The notes beneath the pieces are model-generated. The model was given only the letters and a program-made list of their open reading frames with translations, had not been told where the DNA came from and ran no database searches. The position numbers were made by a program, and so were the translations under genes. A stretch of 41,732 nucleotides of DNA from Rhodobacterales bacterium (GTDB lineage: Bacteria > Myxococcota_A > UBA796 > GCA-2862545), in NCBI GenBank assembly GCA_009936995.1, contig JAACDH010000514.1, positions 1 through 41,732 on the forward strand, in the 5' to 3' direction. Of this stretch, positions 1 to 9,095 are shown one piece after another (position 1 is the first letter of the stretch; every line of letters begins with the position of its first letter).

Positions 1-327
1 CCCGTCGTAGTTATCCCGCCAAACCAGCCTCGCAGTGTGGACATAACTTCTGTAAAAGCAACCGCGAAAGCACCGGTAACCACCATTGCCCAGCCAGCAG
101 CACCCGCAAAACGGCGAGTCGCAGGTCAGCTCCTCGAAGACCTGATTAACGCACTGGTTCAAGCCGAAGAAAATGCGGGTCGACCCGTCGCCTCCAGCGA
201 AATCCGAGCCGAACTCGACAACTCTCCAAACCGGCAACGCGTCTTTGCCGTCTTGGTCCAACTCGAGAACATGGGCTGTGTCAGCCGAACCGGTAAAAAC
301 CGAGGTACACGCTGGCGGTTAGCATAG
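1..327 (+). CDS. Winged-helix DNA-binding protein, C-terminal part (possibly 5'-partial)
   Basis: The frame is open from the first base of the window to a TAG at 325-327. The first usable start inside the window is a GTG at 37 with no visible ribosome binding site, so the gene may well begin upstream. The visible N-terminal part is a Pro/Ala/Lys-rich linker. The last 70 or so residues look like a winged helix: a helix (LLEDLINALVQAEE), a short recognition-like segment (SSEIRAELDNSPNRQRVFAVL), then a Gly-turn wing ending RGTRW. That suggests a DNA-binding or regulatory C-terminal domain, but no specific family is recognised and no target can be inferred. The alternative is a self-contained 96-residue protein starting at the GTG. 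Confidence 0.55.
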   Translation, partial: PVVVIPPNQPRSVDITSVKATAKAPVTTIAQPAAPAKRRVAGQLLEDLINALVQAEENAGRPVASSEIRAELDNSPNRQRVFAVLVQLENMGCVSRTGKNRGTRWRLA

Positions 328-849
328 AATAGCGCCGGCAGCTTGCACGATTAAATGGGGCTTTCAGACCCCTAAACGGCTCTCTTGACGCCAAGCGCCT
401 TTCAAAGAGAGGCCAACATGTATATGCGCCACAGCGCGCTCACCGTCCACTTCCGGTCCGCGGAGCTTGACCTTGGAGAAGGCCTGGAGGGAGGACACAA
501 GCAATTGCGAGCGTTCTTCGAACCCTCTATTGACCAAAAGTAAGGCCAATGCCGAGAGGTTCCGCAGCAATGGCGTGAACCTTGGTGACCTCTTCGCGCC
601 GTACAAAACCGTAGGCCTTCTTCAACGCCCCAATTGCGTAGGTGCACCCATTCGGATTCTTGGCGCCCGGCCCTTGGCTAGGTTAAAGATGAAATTCGTA
701 ATAGCCTAGGGAAAGACTCCTATCCTGAATGGTAAGACGATTTTCCATCCCCAAAAATTTCGACAATTCCATAGCCGGCCGCATCAAACCGCGACTGGGA
801 ACATGTACCTCCCCTATACTCCTGGTCTATCTGCCACCCAGAGGTCTAA
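328..849. other. Intergenic stretch without a recognisable gene
   Basis: About 520 bp between the winged-helix gene and the lipoxygenase. Short overlapping frames of about 80 codons exist on both strands, but none has a recognisable domain, a good ribosome binding site or the codon pattern of the neighbours. A weak GGGG/CCCC hairpin lies near 357-373 without a T tract, so no terminator is called. The lipoxygenase promoter is presumably in the right half, but no -35/-10 pair is convincing. Decayed coding sequence is possible and not demonstrable by eye. Confidence 0.4.
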
Positions 850-2427
850 ATGGGGCCGGTTCTGCCTCAAAATGCCAGCGCTTCACAGCGACTTTCTCGT
901 TCTCGCTCGCTGTTTTCTCAGCGTCAGGCGTACGAGTGGGTACACGCACCGGGGCAGCCGCCCTACGTCAAAGACGTGCCTCCCGCCGAGCTCTTCAACA
1001 AGAAGAAGAGCGACCTGTGGAAGCTCGACGTCGAAGAGAGCGTGGCCGACATGGCCCTGGCGGCCGTTCTTCGCCTCCGCGGCCACACCAATACCATCGC
1101 CAGCTTCAATCGCTACTACCCCCTGCGCAAGATACCCAGCACCGCAGAACGCTGGTCGCACGACGCCGAGTTCGCCCGCCAGCGCCTAGACGGTATCAAC
1201 CCCACCATGATCCACCGGATCACCGAGCTGCCCGGTAACTTCCCCCTCACCAACGAGCACCTCGGTAAACTCATAGACGGCCACACCCTCAACGACTTGC
1301 TCGCCGAGGGCCGCCTGTTTGTGTGCGACTACGTCGCCCTCGACGGCATTCCCTTGGTGTACGGCCGCTTCCTCACCGCGCCCATCGCGCTGTTTTGGCT
1401 CGATAACCGGCGTCGACTGATGCCGTTGGCCATTCAACTCGGCCAAGACCCCACCGAAGCCAAGCACATCTTCACGCCTAACGATCCCAAGTGGACCTGG
1501 CTCCTCGCTCGTGCTCATATGCAGGCAGCAGACGCCAGCTATCACGAAACCGTGGCTCACCTTACCCGCACTCACCTGGTCATGGAGACCTTCTGGGTCG
1601 CAGCCTGCCGCAGCCTCCCCGCCGAGCACCCGCTACACGTGCTGCTCCAGCCCCACTTCACCGACACCCTCGAGATCAACCACGAGGCGCGCACGGTGCT
1701 CATTGCGCCCGGGGGACCCATCGACAAGGCCATCGCCGTCGGGTCCAACGGCGGACTCGACTTAGTCGCCAACGAGTACGCCAACTGGTCCTTTGAATAC
1801 TGGGAGTTTGAGGCCGACCTCACCCGCCGCGGCGTCTCCACAAACGACGACATGCCCAACTACCACTACCGCGACGACGCCCGGGCCTATCACCAGGCGA
1901 TCAGCGCCTACGTGAACGACATGCTCCGCGTCTTCTACAAGACCCCCAATGACCTCACCGCCGACACCGAGCTGCAGGCGTGGGTCCAAGAGCTGCTCGG
2001 CACCTCGCTCAAGGGGCTTCCATTTAAGGGCGGTAAGATCACTAGCTTCAAGCAGCTGCATCGGATGATCACCCAGATCATCTTCACCGTCAGCGTCGAA
2101 CACTCTGCCGTAAACAACGGCCAGTACGATGTCTTCGGCTGGATTCCCAACGCGCCAGGTGCGCTCTACCTGCCACCGCCCACCGACAACTCGCCTCGCA
2201 GCGAGGCCAACTTCGTCTACGCACTTCCACCGATTACCGAGGTTGGCCAGCAGCTCACCCTAGTCCACTTGCTCAGCAACCAGACCCAGTTCCCGTTGGG
2301 CACCTACGACGACGACTTCTTCGCCGAATGTCAGCCCGCTCGCGCAGCCGTCGACCGGTTCCGAGCCACGATCGCCAAAGTTGGTAAAGACATTAACGAT
2401 CGAAACAATACATTAGACGTTCCCTAG
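850..2427 (+). CDS. Bacterial lipoxygenase catalytic domain, C-terminus cut by an in-frame TAG
   Basis: Non-haem iron dioxygenase that would add O2 to polyunsaturated fatty acids to give fatty-acid hydroperoxides. The 525 residues form the helical catalytic domain only, with no PLAT domain and no signal peptide. The iron-binding signature HETVAHLTRTHLVME places ligands at H232 and H237 with conserved H242. A second block, EHSAVNNGQYD, gives H418 and N422, followed by the family block WIPNAP. The start ATG has AGAGG 5 nt upstream. The protein stops after TLDVP. Family members normally continue about 15 residues (VPYxYLxPxxIPNSxxI) and end in an Ile whose carboxylate is the fifth iron ligand. 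Here TAG sits exactly where Tyr is expected. The frame continues collinearly (WYLQPKRV...SID) to a TGA at 2479, overlapping the next gene, and the final Ile is not conserved. Activity without the terminal ligand is doubtful. Family assignment is very secure. Confidence 0.93.
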   Translation: MGPVLPQNASASQRLSRSRSLFSQRQAYEWVHAPGQPPYVKDVPPAELFNKKKSDLWKLDVEESVADMALAAVLRLRGHTNTIASFNRYYPLRKIPSTAERWSHDAEFARQRLDGINPTMIHRITELPGNFPLTNEHLGKLIDGHTLNDLLAEGRLFVCDYVALDGIPLVYGRFLTAPIALFWLDNRRRLMPLAIQLGQDPTEAKHIFTPNDPKWTWLLARAHMQAADASYHETVAHLTRTHLVMETFWVAACRSLPAEHPLHVLLQPHFTDTLEINHEARTVLIAPGGPIDKAIAVGSNGGLDLVANEYANWSFEYWEFEADLTRRGVSTNDDMPNYHYRDDARAYHQAISAYVNDMLRVFYKTPNDLTADTELQAWVQELLGTSLKGLPFKGGKITSFKQLHRMITQIIFTVSVEHSAVNNGQYDVFGWIPNAPGALYLPPPTDNSPRSEANFVYALPPITEVGQQLTLVHLLSNQTQFPLGTYDDDFFAECQPARAAVDRFRATIAKVGKDINDRNNTLDVP

Positions 2428-2481
2428 TGGTATTTACAGCCCAAGCGGGTGGGCCGTAGCATTGATATGTGGCGCCAATGA
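2428..2481 (+). pseudogene. Read-through remnant of the lipoxygenase C-terminus
   Basis: In frame after the TAG at 2425-2427 the codons read WYLQPKRVGRSIDMWRQ before a TGA at 2479-2481. Against the family C-terminus VPYxYLxPxxIPNSxxI, the Tyr-Leu, the Pro, a Val for Ile and a Ser are in register without gaps. The Pro-Asn pair is replaced by Gly-Arg, the terminal Ile position is Met, and three extra residues follow. This points to a former coding tail that has begun to drift. It also overlaps the TTG start of the following kinase gene. Confidence 0.6.
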
Positions 2482-5400
2482 AGATCTCGCTCCCGAGCTG
2501 CCTGGCTATACCCTCACTGAACTCATCTATCGCTCACCGCGGAGTCGTGTATGGCGCGGCCTGAACGCCGAAAAGCGTCCGGTGATCGTAAAGTTTTCCG
2601 CCGATGACTACCCGTCCGAACGGCAGCTCGCTGGTATGCAACGGGCGCTCCGCCTCGGTCAGCTTCTTCAGGGCGACTTTGTCGTACCGCACCTCTGTCT
2701 CGAGGTTCATGGGCAACAAATGGCCTTGGTCACCGAAGACTACGGCGCCCAGAGCCTCGATCACCGTCCCAAGCCGTTGGAGTTGGCCTCCTTCCTACAC
2801 ATTAGCGGCCAGATTGCTCTTGCCCTAGCCCATCTTCATAGCCACGAAATCACTCACAAAGACATCAAGCCCGCCAACATCGTCCAAAATCCCCAAAGCG
2901 GTTTGGTCAAGCTCATCGACCTAGAGATCGCCTCCCAGCTCAGCCAAGAGACCGCCACCACGACCGATGTACCCCTCATCGAAGGCACCCTCATCTATAT
3001 TGCGCCCGAGCAGACAGGGCGCATGAACCGCAGCGTCGACCACCGGTCCGACCTGTACGCCATGGGCGCCACTCTGTACGAGCTGCTCACAGGCCGGACG
3101 CCCTTTCCCGAGACCAACCCCCGGGCTCTGCTACATGCACACCTGGCGCGCGACCCGGCCCCTATCCGCCAGATCGTCCCCCAGGTGCCCCAAGTGGTGG
3201 CCGATATTGTTCACCGGCTACTCCGAAAAGAGCCTGCCCAACGCTATCAAACCGCTTTAGGGGTCGCCGACGACCTCGAGCGCTGCCTCGTTGATCTGCA
3301 GGTGGATCAACTGAAGCCGTTTCCGCTGGCCACCCGCGACATTCCCACCCAGTTCCGGCTCCCGGACACTCTTTTCGGACGCAGCCAAGACAAGCAGATC
3401 CTGCTCGACGCTTATCAACGCGTAAAGGTCGGCAACACCGAGTCCCTGTGGATTTCTGGTGCCCCTGGTATTGGGAAGTCGGCGTTAATCCAAGAAGTAC
3501 ATCGACCTATCTCTAAAGACAAAGGCTGGCTTTGCGAGGGCAAGTTCGACCAGTTCCGCCGCGACCTACCCTACCACGCGTGGATCGGCGTCCTCAACGC
3601 CATAGTTCAGCAGCAACTCACCGAGCCAGACGCGGTTTTAGATCCTCTCCGCCGGTCTCTCGCCAACGCTCTGGCCCGAAACGCCGCGCTGCTCACCGAG
3701 GTGGTGCCCGAGCTCATCTTTCTTTTGGGCGAACAAGAGCCCCCGCCACCCGTCAGCCCGTCCGAGGCGAAGCACCGCTTTAACCAATCTTTCCGCACAT
3801 TTCTCCGAGTCATCGCCACCCCCGAACACCCCTTGGTGCTCACCCTCGACGACCTTCAGTGGGCCGACCTCGCCTCGTTACAGCTCCTCGAGTCCCTGCT
3901 CATCGACCGCGAGCTGGCCCACATCCTATTCATCGGCGCCTTCCGCGACGCAGAAGTCGGGCCGGATCACGCTCTTCGCGCTCTGCGGTCTCGCCTCAAA
4001 GACCGCGCCCTCGCAGGCACCACGATTGTGCTCGACCGACTCTCTGAAGGCCACACCGCCGAGCTCATCGCAGCGACAGTGCACCAAGAGGCCGAGGCCG
4101 TGGGCCTCCTCGCCACCACCGTTCACAAACGCACCGATGGCAACCCGTTCTTCGTGCGCCAGTTTCTTGAGACACTGCATCGCAAGTCGCTGCTCTACTT
4201 CGACATCCAGCGGAGATCGTGGACCTGGGAGATCAGCGACATCCAGCAGGAACAGATCACTGACAACGTCGCCACACTGATGAGTAAGCGCGTCCAAGAT
4301 CTCGTCCCGAACACGCGCGACATCCTCGAGCTGGCCAGCTGCATGGGCGCGCAGTTCGACCTCGGAGGACTCGCCGCTATTCGCCGCACCTCGTGGGCCC
4401 AATCCGCCCTCGAACTCAGGCCCGCCCTCGACGATGGGCTAGTCGTTCCCCTGGACCAACACTACAAGTTCATTCTCGATGACGACAGTCGAGAAACGAA
4501 CGTCAGCCGCGTCAATCCTCGCTATCGCTTCCTCCACGACCGGGTCCAGCAGGCCGCCCACGAGGGCCTCTCCAACGAGCGCCGGGCCCAGCTTCACCAC
4601 CAGATTGGCCAGCGGCTGTGGGGCCAAAGGGGCGAAGACGCCATCATCGACATCGCCGACCACTTGGCACACGGCCTCGGCCTTATTGATCCTGCGCAGT
4701 CCGTAGCCGCCGCACAGCTCTTTCTAGACGCTACCCAGCGGGCCAAGCGCTCCATGGCCACCGCTCCAGGACGAAAGTACGCCAGCGCTGGTCTACAGCT
4801 CCTGGGCGAGCAGCCGTGGACCGAACACCGCGAACTGGCCCTCGCCCTACACACCGCAGCCGCCGATCTGGCGTACATCGAGGGCGACTTCGCCGCGGTT
4901 AAGCCGCACAACAAGGCCGTCCTCGACCACGCCATCGACCGATTCGCCAAGGTGCCGATCCACAACATCCGCATCGGCATGGGAGTCGCCAGCGAGGCCT
5001 ACGTCGAAGCCACTCAGTTGGCGGTCGAGGTGCTGGCCCGCGACTTCGACGTCGATCTCCCACGAAATCCCCTGCCTCTACACGTGTTGGCCGGTGTGGT
5101 CCGCATACGATGGACTCTGTACGGCCAAGCAGATGTCGATCTCCTCAACCGCCCCGAGATGACCGACCGTGGCGCATTAGCGTCTATGAACCTGCTGATG
5201 AAGACCAGCACCAACGCCTATTGGGGCATGCCCAACTTGGTCCCGCTCATCGCCTTCGAAATGCTGCACAGCTCGGCCAAGCACGGCAACACCGACCTCA
5301 CCGCCTACGGATACGCCCTGTACGGCATGATCCTGGCCGCGGCATTGGGCGATGTGGACGGTGGATACCGGTATGGCGGCCTAGCCATGCGCCTGCTCGA

Positions 5401-7768
5401 ACAACGCAAGGCGGTGCACCTGCGCGGTAAAACCGGGCTGCTGTGGCACGGCTTTATCCGCCACGCAAAGGACCCGCTCCACGAGTGCGCTACCGCGACG
5501 CTGGCGCACTACCATCCCGCCTTAGACGCCGGTGATGTCGAGAACGCGGTGTACTGCGGAACCGTGGCCTACTCCACCGATCTGATGGCCGGACACAGCC
5601 TGGACTGGGTAGAGAATCGGTACAAGGACTATCTACCGGCGCTCCTCGAGTCGGGCCAAGACCAGACGGTCTACGCCCTCAAGGTTTGGCTACAGGCCAT
5701 CGAGAACCTGCGGAACCCAGGGGACGTCCGAAGTCAATTATCAGGCGAAATTCTAAACTTTCCCGAGCTGCTGCCCCAGCTCGAAGCCGAGTCCAAGCTG
5801 ATGGCCATCGCCAGCGGCGTCTGTGCCGCGGGTTGGTTGGCCTTCCTACTCGAGGACGAAGAGACCGCGGTCACCATGTGGGGTCGACTGTACGAGCTCG
5901 AAGACAAAGCACCCGGCCAAGCCCACCTCAAGCCATGTTTGGCCCTGTACGCCGCGCTGCTAAGTCGAAAGCGCGCCCTGGGAACCCTCGGCGTCAGGGA
6001 GCGCATACGACTCGGCGTACTCCAGATTCGCACCGGCGTCTGGTCTCGTCAAAACGCGCACGATTACCTGCCCTATAAGCACTTCCTCGACGCCGAGTGC
6101 GCCTTGGCTGCCGGCCGTAATGGCCAGGCCCAGGCGGCCTTCCACAATGCCATCAGCACTGCTCGCGCTGCAGGAAATGGCTTCCTCGAAGCCTCCGCCT
6201 GCACTCGAGCCGCGGGCATCCACGGAGACCTCGGTCACCTCGAATTCGCACGTCATCTCACCGTCCGTTCCCAACGACTGTGGCATCGTTATGGCGCGAG
6301 CGCCCGATTCGTCAGCCAGTCGGGTCCCAGCGCCTCTAACGCCAATGGCATCTCGTCGGTCACATACGGAAGCAGCATCTCTACGCAGCAGATAGACCTT
6401 GAACCCATCCTCGAAATAGTCCGGTCGGTGGCCCAAGAGATCAAGATCGACATGCTGGCCACCAAGGTGGCCGAGCTTGCGTTGCTCCATGCCGGGGCCC
6501 GGGTGGGCGTCCTGCTGGTCCGCGAAGGCCGAAACTTTGTACCCCAAGCCCGGGTCGCCATAAACCAGGCCGGCGAAGTGACCGCCACCCACACCGCCGA
6601 CGCCTCCATCCCCACCTCGGTCGTCGACTACGTGTCACGCACCCAACAGCCCCTCATCGTGGACGACGCCAGCAGCCACGCCCTGTTCGCCAAGGACGCC
6701 CATGTGCGAAGCGAAAACAGCCTGTCCATCTTGGTGACGCCGCTCATGCACCACGGCGAGATCGTCGGTCAGGTCGTCCTCGAGAACAACAAAGGACGCG
6801 GCGTATTCACCTCGGTCCACGCACAGATCTTAGAGACCATCGCAGGCCAGGCCGTCGTAAGCCTGATCAACGCCCGTCAGTACGAGGCCCAGCGCCTTCA
6901 AGCCGAGGCCTTTTCGCGCTTCGTCCCGCGTCAATTTCTCGAACATCTGGGGGTGGAGAAGATCGAGGAAGCTCGCCTTGGCCACGGTATCGAGCGCTCG
7001 GTGTCTATCTTGTTCAGCGATCTCCGAGGATTTACAGAGCTCTCGGAGTCCATGAGCCCCGAGGACAACTTCGCCTTCATCAACGGTTACTTGGCACGAA
7101 TGACCTCCGCAATCCAGGTCAACGGCGGCTTCGTCGACGCCTACATAGGCGACGCCATCATGGCCTTATTCGTCGATAACCCCGATGGCGCCGTCCGAGC
7201 CGGAATCGCCATGCAAAAGGCACTCGAAGCGTATAATATCGACCGAGTTAAGGCGGGACGAGCCTCGCTGAACATGGGCATCGGTGTACACACGGGCGAT
7301 GTGCTGCTGGGCATCATTGGCTCCCCCGATCGCATACAGGCCAACGTCACCGGCGACGCCGTGAACGCCGCCTCACGCCTTGAAGGCCTCACCAAACCCT
7401 ACCAAACCCCCTTCCTGATTAGCGAACGCACCCGGTCTGGCCTGGCCGATCCCACCACCTTTCGCATGCGGAGCATAGGAAAAGTAAAGGTAGAAGGTAG
7501 AAAATCCATCATTGAGGTACACGAAATTCTCGACGCTCGCAACGACGCCGACCGAGATGCCCTGCAAACGACCGCCGTTGCTTTCGGGGAGGCCCTAGAG
7601 GCCTTCATGAACCGTGAATTCAAACGGGCCAAGAAGGGCTTTGAACAATGCGCCAAGGTAGCCCAGGCCGACCACTTAGCCACCATCTACGCAGAACGGG
7701 CGACGAGGAACGCGGCCGACGGTGTACCCGAGGACTGGGAGGGCGTGGACGTGCGCACCGGCAAGTAG
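2462..7768 (+). CDS. Multidomain signalling protein: Ser/Thr kinase, AAA/STAND ATPase, helical repeats, GAF, class III nucleotide cyclase
   Basis: A 1768-residue cytoplasmic sensor of the trifunctional kinase/ATPase/cyclase type. The kinase lobe (about 15-275) has K44, HKD at 132-134, APEQ at 181-184 and DLE instead of DFG at 153-155; its glycine loop is degenerate. The ATPase (about 300-700) has an intact Walker A, GAPGIGKS (333-340), and Walker B LDDLQWAD around 462-469. A long helical TPR-like region follows, then a GAF domain (about 1313-1476) and a class III cyclase (about 1512-1680). The cyclase keeps both metal aspartates (D1520, D1564) and the transition-state pair N1635 and R1639. 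The Lys that reads the purine base is Ala1560 and its partner position is Gln1626. The start is a TTG with a weak ribosome binding site, 34 nt after the lipoxygenase TAG, and no ATG is available in frame nearby. The two genes are probably co-transcribed, making this a candidate regulator or partner of the lipoxygenase; that role is inference. Confidence 0.93.
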   Translation: MICGANEDLAPELPGYTLTELIYRSPRSRVWRGLNAEKRPVIVKFSADDYPSERQLAGMQRALRLGQLLQGDFVVPHLCLEVHGQQMALVTEDYGAQSLDHRPKPLELASFLHISGQIALALAHLHSHEITHKDIKPANIVQNPQSGLVKLIDLEIASQLSQETATTTDVPLIEGTLIYIAPEQTGRMNRSVDHRSDLYAMGATLYELLTGRTPFPETNPRALLHAHLARDPAPIRQIVPQVPQVVADIVHRLLRKEPAQRYQTALGVADDLERCLVDLQVDQLKPFPLATRDIPTQFRLPDTLFGRSQDKQILLDAYQRVKVGNTESLWISGAPGIGKSALIQEVHRPISKDKGWLCEGKFDQFRRDLPYHAWIGVLNAIVQQQLTEPDAVLDPLRRSLANALARNAALLTEVVPELIFLLGEQEPPPPVSPSEAKHRFNQSFRTFLRVIATPEHPLVLTLDDLQWADLASLQLLESLLIDRELAHILFIGAFRDAEVGPDHALRALRSRLKDRALAGTTIVLDRLSEGHTAELIAATVHQEAEAVGLLATTVHKRTDGNPFFVRQFLETLHRKSLLYFDIQRRSWTWEISDIQQEQITDNVATLMSKRVQDLVPNTRDILELASCMGAQFDLGGLAAIRRTSWAQSALELRPALDDGLVVPLDQHYKFILDDDSRETNVSRVNPRYRFLHDRVQQAAHEGLSNERRAQLHHQIGQRLWGQRGEDAIIDIADHLAHGLGLIDPAQSVAAAQLFLDATQRAKRSMATAPGRKYASAGLQLLGEQPWTEHRELALALHTAAADLAYIEGDFAAVKPHNKAVLDHAIDRFAKVPIHNIRIGMGVASEAYVEATQLAVEVLARDFDVDLPRNPLPLHVLAGVVRIRWTLYGQADVDLLNRPEMTDRGALASMNLLMKTSTNAYWGMPNLVPLIAFEMLHSSAKHGNTDLTAYGYALYGMILAAALGDVDGGYRYGGLAMRLLEQRKAVHLRGKTGLLWHGFIRHAKDPLHECATATLAHYHPALDAGDVENAVYCGTVAYSTDLMAGHSLDWVENRYKDYLPALLESGQDQTVYALKVWLQAIENLRNPGDVRSQLSGEILNFPELLPQLEAESKLMAIASGVCAAGWLAFLLEDEETAVTMWGRLYELEDKAPGQAHLKPCLALYAALLSRKRALGTLGVRERIRLGVLQIRTGVWSRQNAHDYLPYKHFLDAECALAAGRNGQAQAAFHNAISTARAAGNGFLEASACTRAAGIHGDLGHLEFARHLTVRSQRLWHRYGASARFVSQSGPSASNANGISSVTYGSSISTQQIDLEPILEIVRSVAQEIKIDMLATKVAELALLHAGARVGVLLVREGRNFVPQARVAINQAGEVTATHTADASIPTSVVDYVSRTQQPLIVDDASSHALFAKDAHVRSENSLSILVTPLMHHGEIVGQVVLENNKGRGVFTSVHAQILETIAGQAVVSLINARQYEAQRLQAEAFSRFVPRQFLEHLGVEKIEEARLGHGIERSVSILFSDLRGFTELSESMSPEDNFAFINGYLARMTSAIQVNGGFVDAYIGDAIMALFVDNPDGAVRAGIAMQKALEAYNIDRVKAGRASLNMGIGVHTGDVLLGIIGSPDRIQANVTGDAVNAASRLEGLTKPYQTPFLISERTRSGLADPTTFRMRSIGKVKVEGRKSIIEVHEILDARNDADRDALQTTAVAFGEALEAFMNREFKRAKKGFEQCAKVAQADHLATIYAERATRNAADGVPEDWEGVDVRTGK

Positions 7769-7841
7769 GGCGAATCAAACGACGCACTCGACCCCACCGA
7801 TCCCCGCAAAACGCGGTTGGCTGTGGCTTCAGGAGATGGCC

Positions 7842-8966
7842 CTAAAGCGAATCTCCAGGGGGATCTTTCAGGGGTGGAACCCCTAGCCAGTCGGCGTCTT
7901 TTCGCGAGTCACCAAAGGCCGCCGGTATGCCCCAGATCCGATAGGAAAACAGCCGCGCATGACGCGCCCAGACAGAGGCCAAACGCAGATGGTTTAGCGA
8001 GTGCGGATCGTCGATCGACACCGCCTTGGGAACCGGTAGACTGTCGGGGTGATTACCCATGTCGAACCAGGTCAACATGCTGCGCTCGTAGTTCAGCGCG
8101 CGGACCATTTGGATCTCGGCCACCGAATGCCAAGGCGTCTCGGTCGCGTCCCAGGGCACCGCGCAGGACAGCCACTGAGGCTCGAGCGCTTCGACCGGCT
8201 TCTCGCGCAGCTGCATCATCAGCATGTAATGCAGGGGCTCTTGGTCAAGGTTTAGACGCTGACGAAGCTGCTCTTTCAAGTAGTTCCGGTTTCGTTTTTC
8301 GTTGCGATAGGGGTTCTGCAACCAGGGGTGATTGCGGTCGAAGTCGTCGGGTAGGCCGCCCTCGGGTTGTTCGAAACCCAGGGGTTCAATCTTGTAGCGG
8401 ACATACCGAAACACACCGTCCATCCCCACGAAGCCTAGGGCCGTCTTGGTCTGATAGACCATGTCGCCAAAGCTGTCGGGGTTGCGTCGAACGGCACTGC
8501 CGCCGCCCACTTGGGCCACCGGATACTTCTTGAGGTAGCTGACAAACTGCTTGCCGCGCCCACGGAGAGTGACCCACATGAACTCCACGAAAGTTCGGGC
8601 GTTCCAGAACAATGGCATGTCGCCGCTGTTCATCATCAAGTCAAAGGGCGAGTCAAAGTGGTCGTCTTGGAACTTGAGCGAGGCCGAGCGAACCACCAGC
8701 TTGGCATCGTCTTTGAACGAGGCCGAACCATGGCGCATGCGGCAGCTGAACTCCAGCCCAGGACGAAAGAAGTTGTGCGCAGGAAACGTTGGATTATCGA
8801 CGACTTTCAGCCGCCCCGACAGCGCTATTCCGTTCTCGTGAGACATGCGCTGCTGACCAAAGAAGCTCTGGCCTGTCACCGCAAGGGTCACAAAGAAGGT
8901 GTACACGGCCAGCACCAACCGGTCGTACACGCGCCACATCCAAGTCCACCACGGGTGCCGAATCAT
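7842..8966 (-). CDS. Catalase-related haem protein resembling allene oxide synthase
   Basis: 374 residues with the reduced catalase fold of the coral allene oxide synthase/y4iL-like group, which act on fatty-acid hydroperoxides rather than H2O2. Visible matches to the coral enzyme are a distal R40-M-S-H43 (coral R-A-T-H), VVDNPTFPAHNFF, MNSGDMPLFWN with the distal N113, WDATETPW and SLNHLRLAS. A Thr or Ser before the distal His, in place of the catalase Val, fits a non-catalase role. At the usual proximal position R-x-x-x-Y this protein has R328-L-A-S-V332, so the expected Tyr is absent in an ungapped alignment. Ten residues later R338-L-F-S-Y342 matches the catalase haem-ligand motif. An N-terminal hydrophobic segment (about 17-31) suggests membrane anchoring. 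The ATG has AGGAGG 4 nt upstream. The gene is convergent with the kinase/cyclase and divergent from the SDR. The proximity to a lipoxygenase supports an oxylipin role, which is untested. Confidence 0.85.
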   Translation of the reverse strand: MIRHPWWTWMWRVYDRLVLAVYTFFVTLAVTGQSFFGQQRMSHENGIALSGRLKVVDNPTFPAHNFFRPGLEFSCRMRHGSASFKDDAKLVVRSASLKFQDDHFDSPFDLMMNSGDMPLFWNARTFVEFMWVTLRGRGKQFVSYLKKYPVAQVGGGSAVRRNPDSFGDMVYQTKTALGFVGMDGVFRYVRYKIEPLGFEQPEGGLPDDFDRNHPWLQNPYRNEKRNRNYLKEQLRQRLNLDQEPLHYMLMMQLREKPVEALEPQWLSCAVPWDATETPWHSVAEIQMVRALNYERSMLTWFDMGNHPDSLPVPKAVSIDDPHSLNHLRLASVWARHARLFSYRIWGIPAAFGDSRKDADWLGVPPLKDPPGDSL

Positions 8967-9095
8967 CGGACCTCCTAAGCGGCTACCCTACCCCGAACGG
9001 TCGGTTGGAGCGGCGCCAATCCATCGGAATCCGCGCGTTCGCCTTGCCGAAACACACGCGGTGCCCAATCTAACAGCCAACAACAGGAGCGCGAG

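Noticed and set aside
1186-2150. Several long antisense frames within the lipoxygenase gene
   Set aside because: Typical of high-GC coding DNA; none has a domain or plausible start, and the sense strand has conserved lipoxygenase motifs.
7817-8533. Plus-strand 238-codon frame
   Set aside because: Arg/Ser-rich antisense frame lying within the catalase-related gene, without domains.
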